Assembly (NCBI RefSeq): GCF_000709345.1
Contig: NZ_KL448323.1
Coordinates: 3,432,461 to 3,490,797, forward strand
From: Polaromonas glacialis
Lineage (GTDB): Bacteria > Pseudomonadota > Gammaproteobacteria > Burkholderiales > Burkholderiaceae_C
Direction: 5' to 3'
Length of the DNA stretch: 58,337 nucleotides
Shown here: positions 9,295-17,356 of the stretch, one piece after another
How positions within the stretch are numbered: position 1 is the stretch's first letter
Layout: each line of letters starts with the position of its first letter
Program-made: the position numbers and the translations under genes
The notes under the pieces: generated by a model
Database searches by the model: none
What the model was told of the DNA's origin: nothing
The model's input: only the letters and a program-made list of their open reading frames with translations

Positions 9295-9512
9295 CGGCCT
9301 GTGGCCGAGGCGGGCCACGCCTGTAACTGCCGGGCCGAAGGGCACGTTCCCACGTGGATTGAATTGGAATCTGCCCCAATCTCTGTGACCCCACTTTCTC
9401 GGTCTGCAACGCATCAGGCAGAAAAAGTGCGGCTACAAATTATCCAGGCCACGTCGGGTCAATCCGATGACAAGGCCAGCTCCCGGGCCGGCCAAATTGA
9501 TCGCAGCGCGCC

Positions 9513-9893
9513 TTATGGGGCCGGGCGGTGCAGCGCGCAGAGCTTGTTGCCGTCGGGGTCGCGCAAATATGCCAGGTAGATCTGGCCCATCGGGGAGTCA
9601 CGAAACCCCGGGGCGTCTTCGCAGGTCGTGCCGCCGTTGGCGACGCCGGCCGCATGGAAGGCGTCGCCTTGCTCGGCCGACTGCACGGCAAAGCCGATGG
9701 TGCTGCCGTTGCCGTGGCAAGCGGCATCGCCATTGATCGGCGTGGTGATGGCGAAGGTGCCGGTGGGGCTGCGGTAGAAATACCGGTTCTTGTTGGCCAC
9801 CCCTGGCGCAATGCCCAGCGTGCCGAGCAGCGCGTCGTAAAACTTCTTTGAAACCTCAAGATCGTTGACACCAAGCATGACGTGACTGAACAT
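9513..9893 (-). CDS. VOC-family (glyoxalase/dioxygenase fold) protein
   Basis: A 126-residue single-module protein beginning MFSHVMLGVNDLEVSKKFYD, the standard first beta-alpha-beta unit of the vicinal oxygen chelate fold. The second unit ends YLRDPDGNKLCAL. Such proteins include glyoxalases, fosfomycin-resistance enzymes and many uncharacterised members; the sequence does not tell which. It is divergently arranged with the small secreted protein gene at 10047. Confidence 0.85.
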   Translation of the reverse strand: MFSHVMLGVNDLEVSKKFYDALLGTLGIAPGVANKNRYFYRSPTGTFAITTPINGDAACHGNGSTIGFAVQSAEQGDAFHAAGVANGGTTCEDAPGFRDSPMGQIYLAYLRDPDGNKLCALHRPAP

Positions 9894-10046
9894 TGTTTTC
9901 TCCGTTGGGTGCCCGGGAATGGGCGAAATGGGGCCGGGGGAATGGTAATGGATGGCGGGTCAAGGCCAAGTCTAGTTCTTTACACCGGCCCCTGATACTG
10001 CAGTGGCTTCGCAACGGTTTCCCCAACACTTCACCAAGACATCGAC

Positions 10047-10256
10047 ATGAACAAAGCATTTCTTTCGCTCGCCGCGCTGGTCGTTTCCTTCGCCGCGTCA
10101 GCCGCCCAGGCGGGTACGGTCAATTTCGATTCAGGCAGCGCCAAAGTACACAGCGTCCAGGTGACGAAATACAAAAAGAACCACAAGCACAAGGTATGGG
10201 TGCCCGCCCACCGGTCACACGGCCGCCTGGTGAAGGGCCATTACATCTGGCGCTGA
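10047..10256 (+). CDS. small exported basic protein
   Basis: A 69-residue protein with a clear Sec signal (MNKAFLSLAALVVSFAASAAQA). The mature part has about 47 residues and is rich in Lys and His (KYKKNHKHKVWVPAHRSHGR), ending GHYIWR. The VWVPAH and GHYIW pieces recall the tandem W-x-P-G-H motifs of short exported proteins of unknown function. Function is not known; metal or nucleic-acid binding is only a guess from composition. Confidence 0.6.
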   Translation: MNKAFLSLAALVVSFAASAAQAGTVNFDSGSAKVHSVQVTKYKKNHKHKVWVPAHRSHGRLVKGHYIWR

Positions 10257-10352
10257 CACCGCTTGGGCAGTTACACAGACAGGCGACGGCCAAACAGGCC
10301 GCCATCGCCGCGCGCTGCCGTCCAGCGCTTGTTTTCAGGCTACTATTTAAGT

Positions 10353-10408
10353 AAAAAATGCCTTTGTCGCTTATGCAATATGTACAAGCAGCTATTAAAT
10401 GTGTAGCA
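10353..10408 (+). repeat. interspersed repeat family A, copy 2
   Basis: AAAAAATGCCTTTGTCGCTT, a short middle, then ACAAGCAGCTATTAAATG. It lies between the small secreted protein and the Fic gene and marks the left edge of the accessory island. Confidence 0.7.
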
Positions 10409-10493
10409 AAAGTCATTTGGAAATACGGCTGTGAGCCGTATTCAGGCACTATTCGCCGCACAAATTGCAGCGAATAAGCGCGACAATCACCGC

Positions 10494-11624
10494 ATGCGCC
10501 CCCATCGCCCACCCCGCAATCCACGCTACATCTGGCAACTGCCCGACTGGCCAGACCTCACCTGTGACTTTGCCGCACTGGCCGCGCCCTTGGCCCAGGT
10601 GCATCGCGCGCAAGGCCAGCTCATGGGGCGCATGGCCGAGCTGGGCATGGCTCAGCGCGAACAGGCCACCCTGCAGGTGCTGACGCAAGAAGTCATCAAA
10701 ACCAGCGAGATCGAAGGCGAACGCCTCAGACTGGACGCCGTGCGCTCGTCCATCGCCCGCAGGCTGGGGCTGGACATTGGCGCACTGGCCCCCAGCGACC
10801 GGCAGGTGGACGGCGTGGTGGATGTGGTGCTGGACGCCACCCGCCACTTTGACCAGCCTCTGACGGCAGAGCGCCTGTTTGGCTGGCACGCCGCCCTGTT
10901 TCCCACCGGCTACAGCGGCCGGGTCCGCATCACCGTGGCGGCATGGCGCACGGATGCCAGCGGCCCCATGGAAGTGGTGTCCGGCCCTGTGGGGCGGGAG
11001 AAAGTGCATTTCACCGCACCGCCTGCCAGCACATTGCCTGCGCAAACCGATGCGTTCCTGCAGTGGTTCGAGGCTGCCCCCGTGGGCGACGCCCTGATCA
11101 AGGCCGGACTGGCCCACCTATGGCTCGTCACCCTGCATCCGTTTGACGATGGCAATGGCCGCATCAGCCGTGCCGTGGGCGACATGGCGCTGGCCCGCGC
11201 CGAGGGCACCAGCCAGCGCTTCTACAGCTTCAGCGCCCAGATACAGCGCGAACGCATGGACTATTACGACCAGCTGGAGGCCACCCAAAAAGGCCCGCTG
11301 GACGTGACGCCCTGGCTCGGCTGGTTTTTGGGCTGCCTGCTGCGCGCCGTGCAAGGCGCAGACGCCACGCTGGCCGGCGTGCTGGACAAGGCCCTGTTCT
11401 GGCAACGCTGGGCCGGCACGCCCATGAACGCGCGGCAAACCCAGGTGCTCAACCGCGTGCTGGACGGCTTTGAAGGCAAGCTCAGCAACGCCAGGTGGGC
11501 CGCGCTGGGCAAATGCTCTGCCGACACCGCGCTGCGCGACATCAACGACCTGCTGGCGCGCGGCGTGCTGCGCAAGCTGGAGGGCGGTGGGCGCAGTACG
11601 GGGTATGAGTTGTGTGCCAAATAG
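10494..11624 (+). CDS. Fic-family protein (AMPylase) with N-terminal inhibitory motif
   Basis: A 376-residue protein. The N-terminus (RYIWQLPDWPDL) is the DUF4172 region common in this group. TSEIEGE near residue 72 fits the (S/T)xxxE(G/N) autoinhibitory helix of class II Fic proteins. The catalytic loop is HPFDDGNGRISR near residue 215. A winged-helix-like C-terminal domain follows (NARQTQVLNRVLDGFEGK). It probably transfers AMP from ATP to a protein hydroxyl; the target is unknown. I take ATG 10494 because homologous sequence begins there; GTG 10431 would add 21 residues partly derived from the repeat. It starts the 10.4-17.8 kb island. Confidence 0.85.
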   Translation: MRPHRPPRNPRYIWQLPDWPDLTCDFAALAAPLAQVHRAQGQLMGRMAELGMAQREQATLQVLTQEVIKTSEIEGERLRLDAVRSSIARRLGLDIGALAPSDRQVDGVVDVVLDATRHFDQPLTAERLFGWHAALFPTGYSGRVRITVAAWRTDASGPMEVVSGPVGREKVHFTAPPASTLPAQTDAFLQWFEAAPVGDALIKAGLAHLWLVTLHPFDDGNGRISRAVGDMALARAEGTSQRFYSFSAQIQRERMDYYDQLEATQKGPLDVTPWLGWFLGCLLRAVQGADATLAGVLDKALFWQRWAGTPMNARQTQVLNRVLDGFEGKLSNARWAALGKCSADTALRDINDLLARGVLRKLEGGGRSTGYELCAK

Positions 11625-11652
11625 GCTGCTGGTGCTTGTGGAGTGTGCGCTG

Positions 11653-11689
11653 GCAGCTATCAAATTAAATCAGGATCAGCCATGAAAAA
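11653..11689 (+). repeat. 37-bp direct repeat, left copy (decayed start of a yhcG-like gene)
   Basis: These 37 bases, ending in GATCAGCCATGAAAAA, are identical to 14696-14732, where they form the leader and first codons of the YhcG gene. Similarity continues patchily (CCACGGCG) beyond the ATG at 11682, but the left copy stops after 11 codons. The first bases belong to repeat family A. Confidence 0.75.
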
Positions 11690-11760
11690 TGGCTTTCCAC
11701 GGCGTTTTCAGCATTAAAGGCGGTCAGCCATAACTTCCCTGCGTCATGCCCGCGAATGCG

Positions 11761-13202
11761 CATAAGCGCTAACTTAATATACGGGTCATTGCAGATATCA
11801 GAGATAATGCAGGCATGGTTTTTCACACCGAACAAGCGGACTCTTCAACACGGCAAGAGCAAAGCGTGCCGTCAAAGCTGGCTGACGAAGACTGGGCGGC
11901 GATAGAGCGCCTGCTGCCCGAGCATTGGCAAGCCAAGGCGCGTGAGCTGCACGCGCTCAGGCGCACGCGAGGCGTCGCGGATGCAGCAGCGCTGCTGCGC
12001 GTCATGCTCATTCACATTGCTCAGGGCTGCGGCTTGCGGGAGACTGCGCAGCGGGCACGCCTGGGCGGGATCGCCGCGCTCAGCGATGTTGCTGTTTTGA
12101 AGCGCCTGCGTCACTGCGCGAGCTGGTTTGAATGGATGGGCAGCCAGCTACGCCAGCAGTGGATGCCGGCCGCGCTCAAGGCGAGCCAGGCCTTGCGGCC
12201 CTGTTGGGGCAACTACTGCATCCGCCTGGTCGATGGCACCATGGTCAGCGAGCCTGGCGCGAGCGGCTCCAAGTGGCGCTTGCACTACTCCGTGCAGTGG
12301 CCTAGCCTGCGCGCCGACGAGGTCATTGTCAGCACCAGCAAAGAGGGAGAGACGCTGCGCCGCTTTACGGTTCTGCCTGGAGAGGTACTGGTCGCAGACC
12401 GGGGTTTTGCCAACCCGCCGGGCGTGGCCCATGTCCACGATGCGGGAGGCGCCGTGGTGGTGCGTACCAATTTGGTCACCTTGCCGCTAAAAACCGCGCA
12501 AGGCCAGCCGCTGGGGATTCTTGAGTGCGTCAGCGCACTGGAGACCGGGCAGTGCGGTGCATGGCCCGCCTACGTCAGCCACGGCAAGCGCCTGATTGCG
12601 GGGCGGCTGTGCGCGGTCAAGAAAGACGCCGCCTCGGCGCTCAAGGCGCGCCAGCGCGTGACGCGCGAAAGCCAGCGCAATGGCACCGAGCTGCAGCCGC
12701 GCACGCTGCTGGCGGCCGACTATGTGCTGGTCTTCACAACCGTTGGCGACGAGCTAAGCGCCGCTGAGGTGCTCGATTTATACCGGGCGCGCTGGCAAAT
12801 TGAGCTGGTGTTCAAGCGGCTGAAGTCTTTAGCCGGGCTGGGACATCTAAAAAAGCATGACCCCCGGGCCGCTCGCGCGTGGCTACAGGGCAAGCTTTTG
12901 GTGGCGCTTCTCATTGATGCCTTGCGGGTCGCCGGCGAGGCTTTTCCCCCCTGGGGTTACATCGAACTCACTGGCAACCGCAGCGCCACTGGCGAGCAGG
13001 GCGCGAACGAAAACGAGAAGTCCGTGCCTGTGGCGGGGGTTCTCGCTGATGCATGAGTTGCTGTGTCGCGCCGTGCTGCCGGCCTTGTCACTTGTGCAGG
13101 CCCTTACCCAGTGGAGGTGCGTGCGCTATCGTCTGGCCGAGCCGCCTCGAAAACGAAAACTCAAGATTGACGAATGGAATAATTTTTAGGTTAGCGCTTA
13201 TG
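11761..13202 (+). mobile_element. IS4-family insertion sequence, 1442 bp
   Basis: Perfect 13-bp terminal inverted repeats CATAAGCGCTAAC (11761-11773) and GTTAGCGCTTATG (13190-13202) bound the element. It is flanked by a perfect 10-bp target duplication, CGCGAATGCG, at 11751-11760 and 13203-13212; duplications of this size are normal for the IS4 family. Removing the element restores the palindrome CCCGCGAATGCGGG, so it entered the centre of a REP-like hairpin. The intact duplication suggests a fairly recent insertion. Confidence 0.93.
11815..13056 (+). CDS. IS4-family DDE transposase, C-terminus apparently frameshifted
   Basis: A 413-residue frame with the DDE triad visible: Asp in RLVDGTMV, Asp in VADRGFAN, and Glu in the Y-(2)-R-(3)-E-(6)-K type segment YRARWQIELVFKRLKSL. 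After FPPWGY the reading turns unlike the family (from about 12965) and stops at 13056. The next frame (+1) from about 13020 to 13189 encodes a convincing tail, including LWRGFSLMHELL and EPPRKRKLKIDEWNNF. A one-base indel between 12965 and 13025 probably separates the native C-terminus from the rest. The catalytic core is complete, so activity cannot be ruled out. Confidence 0.85.
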   Translation: MVFHTEQADSSTRQEQSVPSKLADEDWAAIERLLPEHWQAKARELHALRRTRGVADAAALLRVMLIHIAQGCGLRETAQRARLGGIAALSDVAVLKRLRHCASWFEWMGSQLRQQWMPAALKASQALRPCWGNYCIRLVDGTMVSEPGASGSKWRLHYSVQWPSLRADEVIVSTSKEGETLRRFTVLPGEVLVADRGFANPPGVAHVHDAGGAVVVRTNLVTLPLKTAQGQPLGILECVSALETGQCGAWPAYVSHGKRLIAGRLCAVKKDAASALKARQRVTRESQRNGTELQPRTLLAADYVLVFTTVGDELSAAEVLDLYRARWQIELVFKRLKSLAGLGHLKKHDPRAARAWLQGKLLVALLIDALRVAGEAFPPWGYIELTGNRSATGEQGANENEKSVPVAGVLADA

Positions 13203-13338
13203 CGCGAATGCGGGTATCCAGACTCTTGAAATTCCGTTCAAATGCTGTTTTTAATTTAAATCAGACAATGTTTGATTTTAGATTGGTCTGAATCCAAGTT
13301 CTAATTAGCCAAGCATCTTCACCCATAGCGCCCAAGCC

Positions 13339-14601
13339 ATGACCACTGCTTTCCCGCCCCCATCCAGCGCCGCCATCACCCGCCGCGTTCAGGGCAAGAT
13401 CGCGACCGCCTTGCAAGACACGCGCGTGGTGCTGCTCGTTGGGCCACGGCAGGCGGGCAAGACCACGCTGGCCCGGCTCTATGCAACCCGTGACCGCCCC
13501 TACCTCACGCTGGACGACCCGGCCACCCTGGCGGCGGCGCGGTCAGACCCCACCGGGTTCGTGCGTGGCTTGAAGCAAGCCGTCATCGACGAAGTGCAGC
13601 GCGCGCCAGAGCTGTTGCTGGCCATCAAGGAAAGCGTGGACAAGGACCAAACGCCGGGGCGCTTCCTGTTGACCGGGTCCACCAACCTGATGGCCATGCC
13701 CCTCGTCGCCGATTCGCTGGCGGGCAGGCTCGAAGTGATTACCCTGCTGCCCTTTGCACAGGCCGAACTGGCGGGAACCCCAGGAGACCTGCTGGATCGC
13801 CTGTTTGACGGCGCCGGTTTGCCCGCAGTTAGCAGTCCTCTGGTGGGTGACGATCTGATGGATTGCGTGCTCAAGGGCGGCTACCCCGAGGCGCTGCGCC
13901 GCACCAGCGTCAACCGCCGCCAGGCCTGGCTTCAAGACTATGTGGCGCTCATTCTGGACAGGGATGTGCGCGACATCGCCAACATCGACCAGCTGGACCG
14001 CATGCCGCGCCTGCTCGACGTGCTGGCCGCCCACGCCGGGCAACTGGTCAACCACAGCAGCTATGGCGCGGCCCTCGGGCTGACCACGCCCACGGCGCAG
14101 AAATATGTGGGCATTCTGGAGCGCCTGTTTCTGACGCGCCAAGTCCCGCCCTGGTCCAGCAACGCCGTCAGCCGCCTCACGAAAACGCCCAAGCTCCATT
14201 TTCTGGACACCGGTTTGCTGGCCGCGCTGCAGGGTGTCACCGCCGCCCAGCTGCAAAAAGACCGCACCGCCTATGGTCCGTTGCTGGAGAACTTCGTCGT
14301 GTCCGAAGTCCTCAAGCTCACCACTTGGTCCGGGATGCGTCTGCGCATTTCCCACTTTCGCACCAAGGAGCAAGACGAGGTGGACCTGGTTCTGGAAGAC
14401 CGGCGCGGGCGCGTCATTGGGATTGAGGTCAAGGCATCGGCCACCGTGCGCGCGCAAGACCTGCGCGGCCTGCGCAAGCTGCAAGAGGCCGTGGGCGACA
14501 AATTTGTGCAGGGCTTGGTGCTGCACGACCATGACCGCATCACCCCGTTTGACGAGAAACTGCACGCGGCGCCGGTGCCGCTGCTGTGGCAGGCGGCGTA
14601 A
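13339..14601 (+). CDS. DUF4143-type AAA ATPase with nuclease-like C-terminal domain
   Basis: A 420-residue protein. Walker A is GPRQAGKTT at about residues 35-43 and Walker B is AVIDEVQRAP near 80, with a sensor-like LLTGSTN near 112. A winged-helix region (SYGAALGLTTPTAQKYVGIL) precedes the C-terminal DUF4143 domain. That domain holds a PD-(D/E)xK-like pattern: EVDLVLED followed by GIEVKAS. Members are very common in bacteria and poorly understood; proposed roles include toxin-like or defence functions. It sits between the IS element and the YhcG nuclease. Confidence 0.85.
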   Translation: MTTAFPPPSSAAITRRVQGKIATALQDTRVVLLVGPRQAGKTTLARLYATRDRPYLTLDDPATLAAARSDPTGFVRGLKQAVIDEVQRAPELLLAIKESVDKDQTPGRFLLTGSTNLMAMPLVADSLAGRLEVITLLPFAQAELAGTPGDLLDRLFDGAGLPAVSSPLVGDDLMDCVLKGGYPEALRRTSVNRRQAWLQDYVALILDRDVRDIANIDQLDRMPRLLDVLAAHAGQLVNHSSYGAALGLTTPTAQKYVGILERLFLTRQVPPWSSNAVSRLTKTPKLHFLDTGLLAALQGVTAAQLQKDRTAYGPLLENFVVSEVLKLTTWSGMRLRISHFRTKEQDEVDLVLEDRRGRVIGIEVKASATVRAQDLRGLRKLQEAVGDKFVQGLVLHDHDRITPFDEKLHAAPVPLLWQAA

Positions 14602-14695
14602 GCAACTTCTAAAACTGTTTGACGGGCGTGGTGGCGAGTGCGAGAGTGAATTTTTTGAGTCAAATCAGGCTCTGGCGCACATTCAGCCTGCGTAA

Positions 14696-14732
14696 GCAGC
14701 TATCAAATTAAATCAGGATCAGCCATGAAAAA
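14696..14732 (+). repeat. 37-bp direct repeat, right copy (leader and start of the YhcG gene)
   Basis: Identical to 11653-11689. It contains the ribosome site region (AGGATCAGCC) and the first codons of the YhcG gene. The two copies bracket the IS4 element and the DUF4143 gene. Confidence 0.8.
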
Positions 14733-15834
14733 AGTGCCTCCCACGGCGTCCGCAGCACCAGATGCGGAATTGACGCTGTATTCCAGCATCCGCTCGCTGG
14801 TCCTGACCGCCCGCAACACGGTTGCGCGTGGCGTTGATCTGGTGCAGGTGCGTACCAATTTTGAGATTGGCCGGCACGTCGTGGCGCACGAACAGCAGGG
14901 TGAACGTCGCGCGGAGTACGGCAAAGAAGTGCTGAAACGGCTGGCTGAACGCCTGACGGCCGAGTTTGGCAGCGGCTTTTCGGTGACCAATCTCAAGTCC
15001 ATGCGCCAGTTCTATGTACTGAACGCCCACCGAATAGGTCAGACAGCGTCTGACCTATTCGACACCAGCAAGGGACGGATAGGTCAGGCGGCGTCTGACC
15101 AATTGGCCGCGCCTGAAAAACGCCCGTTCAGCCTGAGCTGGTCGCATTACGTATTCCTGCTGGGCATCAAGAAGGCCGACGAACGCGACTTCTACGAAAT
15201 CGAGGCCACCAGCCAGGACTGGACCGTGCGCGAACTCAAGCGCCAGTTCGACAGCGGCCTGTACGAGCGCCTGGCCCTGAGCCGCGACAAAGACGGCATT
15301 CGCCAGCTTGCCCAACAGGGGCAAATTGTCAGCCGGCCCCAGGACTTGCTCAAAGAGCCGCTGGTGCTGGAGTTTTTGGGCTTGTCCGAACAGGCCCGGT
15401 ATTCCGAGTCCGACCTGGAGGGCGCCATCATCAGCCAGATCGAGCATTTTCTGCTGGAACTGGGCAAGGGCTTTTTGTTTGAGGCCCGGCAAAAGCGCTT
15501 TACCTTTGACGGCGACCATTTTTTCGTCGATCTGGTTTTCTACAACCGCCTGCTGCGCTGCTATGTGCTGATCGACCTGAAAATCGGCAAGCTCACCCAC
15601 CAGGAATTGGGCCAGATGCAGATGTATGTCAACTACTTTGACCGCTACGTCAAAACCGACGCCGAGAGCGCCACCATCGGCATTGTGCTCTGCAAGAAAA
15701 AGCACGAGGCGCTGGTGGAAATCACCCTGCCCAAAGACGCCAACATCCATGCGCGGGAATACCAGCTTTATTTGCCGAGCAAGGAAGAGTTGCAGCAGAA
15801 ACTTGCGGAGTGGGCGGGGAATGTTTCTGACTGA
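14725..15834 (+). CDS. YhcG/DUF1016 family PD-(D/E)xK nuclease
   Basis: A 369-residue protein. The N-terminal DUF1016 helical domain (about 15-100) contains NFEIGRHVV and the conserved MRQFY. The C-terminal nuclease domain (about 185-350) shows FFVDLVFYNRLLRCYVLIDLK, the D-x(n)-D-x-K pattern of YhcG-type PDDEXK enzymes. Between them, at about residues 103-130, is an unusual repeated linker (IGQTASD and IGQAASD 15 residues apart) encoded by DNA palindromes at 15031-15061 and 15077-15108. Family members turn up in defence and mobile regions. ATG 14725 follows AGGATCAGCC. Confidence 0.88.
   Translation: MKKVPPTASAAPDAELTLYSSIRSLVLTARNTVARGVDLVQVRTNFEIGRHVVAHEQQGERRAEYGKEVLKRLAERLTAEFGSGFSVTNLKSMRQFYVLNAHRIGQTASDLFDTSKGRIGQAASDQLAAPEKRPFSLSWSHYVFLLGIKKADERDFYEIEATSQDWTVRELKRQFDSGLYERLALSRDKDGIRQLAQQGQIVSRPQDLLKEPLVLEFLGLSEQARYSESDLEGAIISQIEHFLLELGKGFLFEARQKRFTFDGDHFFVDLVFYNRLLRCYVLIDLKIGKLTHQELGQMQMYVNYFDRYVKTDAESATIGIVLCKKKHEALVEITLPKDANIHAREYQLYLPSKEELQQKLAEWAGNVSD
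15031..15108. repeat. paired palindromes in the YhcG linker
   Basis: The first palindrome has perfect 14-bp arms (CGAATAGGTCAGAC / GTCTGACCTATTCG) around AGC. The second, 15077-15108, is an imperfect copy (ATAGGTCAG ... CTGACCAAT). Both are read in frame as IGQ-x-ASD. Confidence 0.85.
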
Positions 15835-15926
15835 ATATGTCCCATACAAGGCATTAAAAATGTTTATAAATATCTGTTTTGTATAAATATTCGGCATAAA
15901 ACTATAAAACTGCGCAACATGCCGAA

Positions 15927-16027
15927 ATGCTTGAAACAAGTGCCTCCATTTCGCGCCAGTACATTGATGCTGTCTCGGTCTTCGAAGCACTTGAAGAAGC
16001 GCTTGAAGAGGCCGCCCATGTCCGTGG
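15927..16027 (+). pseudogene. 5' fragment of a gene, cut by a MITE-like element
   Basis: From ATG 15927 the frame reads MLETSASISRQYIDAVSVFE and then ALEEALEEAAHVRG, amphipathic and protein-like, until the inverted repeat at 16028. It resembles the N-terminus of a group of nucleotidyltransferase-fold proteins, but this is a weak recognition. Beyond 16028 the frame only reads through the element and stops at 16106. No continuation is clear downstream. Confidence 0.4.
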
Positions 16028-16143
16028 CCAATGCTGTTCAGTTAGACACCCAAACCCGTCCGATTTGAGCGTGTCGAAGCTTTGTTTACGCGACAAGCTC
16101 CTTTGACAGAATCAGGGCGAACAGCTTAAGTGAACAGCATTGG
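16028..16143. mobile_element. MITE-like element, 116 bp
   Basis: Terminal inverted repeats of 19 bp with three mismatches: CCAATGCTGTTCAGTTAGA at 16028-16046 and, on the other strand from 16143, CCAATGCTGTTCACTTAAG. The interior has no open frame of its own. It could be a MITE or an internally deleted insertion sequence. No target duplication is obvious. Confidence 0.6.
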
Positions 16144-16249
16144 AATCTGATCCCGATTTCATACCGATTTTCCAAGACCGGCCGCCGCGTGCTTGACGGC
16201 TTGGGGAGCAATCGTTACCAATTTCATGGGCGTGGTCTTGCCCATCGGC

Positions 16250-17218
16250 TCAACAAACCGATTTCAGCGACTGGAGAGCAAAAGCAATAAATTCATCGTT
16301 ATAAAGTACTGATGTTGCTTTAGAAGGCCCACGACGTTCATCTTCTTTATTTCTAAAGTTATATGCTGAATATTTCTTGTTGTTTTTGATGTCCTGGTCT
16401 TTGATAAATTGATTTAGATGGTTGTGATTAATATGGTTAATTTCTTTTTTGAGTTTATCTAATACATCAGTCCAAGAATAAAGGTATTGATCAATTAAAT
16501 TAACTTTTTGATTAATAATAATTGCTTCTTTATTTGTTGGGTCAACTTTGGTAGTGAATCCGGTTTCTTCACTAATTCTTTTAGCTGAAATTAAGCTTGT
16601 CTGTATTTCACAAACAAGAAAATAGCCATCATCATTTGCTGCAGATTGGCGTTCTCTTTCTAGATCGTTAATAATTAGCGCGATAGTTTCAGGTTCGCAC
16701 TTCACCTGAGCTAATGTAAGAGACTTAAAAGGGTAGCTGAATCCAAGGGGAAGTATGAAAAAATTATACTCATTTAGATTTACACCAAACCATTCTGAAA
16801 TTAGTCTTGAGTAATTTTTAAGTGATGCTGCACCTAAAATGTAAGCAAGGTATGGTAGTGCCACTGAGTCAGCTGTAAGATGTATTGCGGCATCGCGAAC
16901 TCTTATTAGCGCCTGAATGTTGGAGATTAAATTTTTCGAAAAATCAAATTTATTGCATGCCTCATCTATGCTAATGGTTAAGTATGCATTATTTCTATTT
17001 TTCTTATATCGTCCAGAGCTATTTTTAACATAAATAGCGCTTAATTTGTTATTGGCATTTTTTATAATTTTTGCTTTAAGCAGAGACTCCCATGCTGCAA
17101 CCATAAGTATGGTAAATATCTGCTCCCGATTTGCGAAATTTGGTTTATTGTATATTTCCATGGCAGATATCGCCATAGAAATAGAGTGATTGCATATAAC
17201 TTTGCTTCGTGCTTTCAT
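16250..17218 (-). CDS. DUF3644 protein with HEPN-like R-x4-H motif, AT-rich
   Basis: A 322-residue protein. The N-terminal region (AISAMEIYNKPNFANREQIF, then AAWESLLKAKIIK) matches the DUF3644 pattern. RVRDAAIHLTADS near residue 110 contains R-D-A-A-I-H, the R-x4-H arrangement of HEPN ribonucleases. The gene and its flanks (16250-17340) are strikingly AT-rich and use AAA/AAT/ATT codons rare elsewhere in the window, indicating recent transfer. A defence or toxin role is inference from the motif and setting. There is no signal peptide or membrane segment. Confidence 0.75.
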   Translation of the reverse strand: MKARSKVICNHSISMAISAMEIYNKPNFANREQIFTILMVAAWESLLKAKIIKNANNKLSAIYVKNSSGRYKKNRNNAYLTISIDEACNKFDFSKNLISNIQALIRVRDAAIHLTADSVALPYLAYILGAASLKNYSRLISEWFGVNLNEYNFFILPLGFSYPFKSLTLAQVKCEPETIALIINDLERERQSAANDDGYFLVCEIQTSLISAKRISEETGFTTKVDPTNKEAIIINQKVNLIDQYLYSWTDVLDKLKKEINHINHNHLNQFIKDQDIKNNKKYSAYNFRNKEDERRGPSKATSVLYNDEFIAFALQSLKSVC

Positions 17219-17356
17219 TTTTTATATGGAGAAAAAGTTTCTCGTAGTTAATTTCAAGCATTTTTCTTGTAATCTCTATTTTTGGCTTTTTATATAAGCA
17301 CTTCGAATACTAAATTTTTTTAATCAGCAGTAAAATCATGTGCTGCTACGTTTTCG

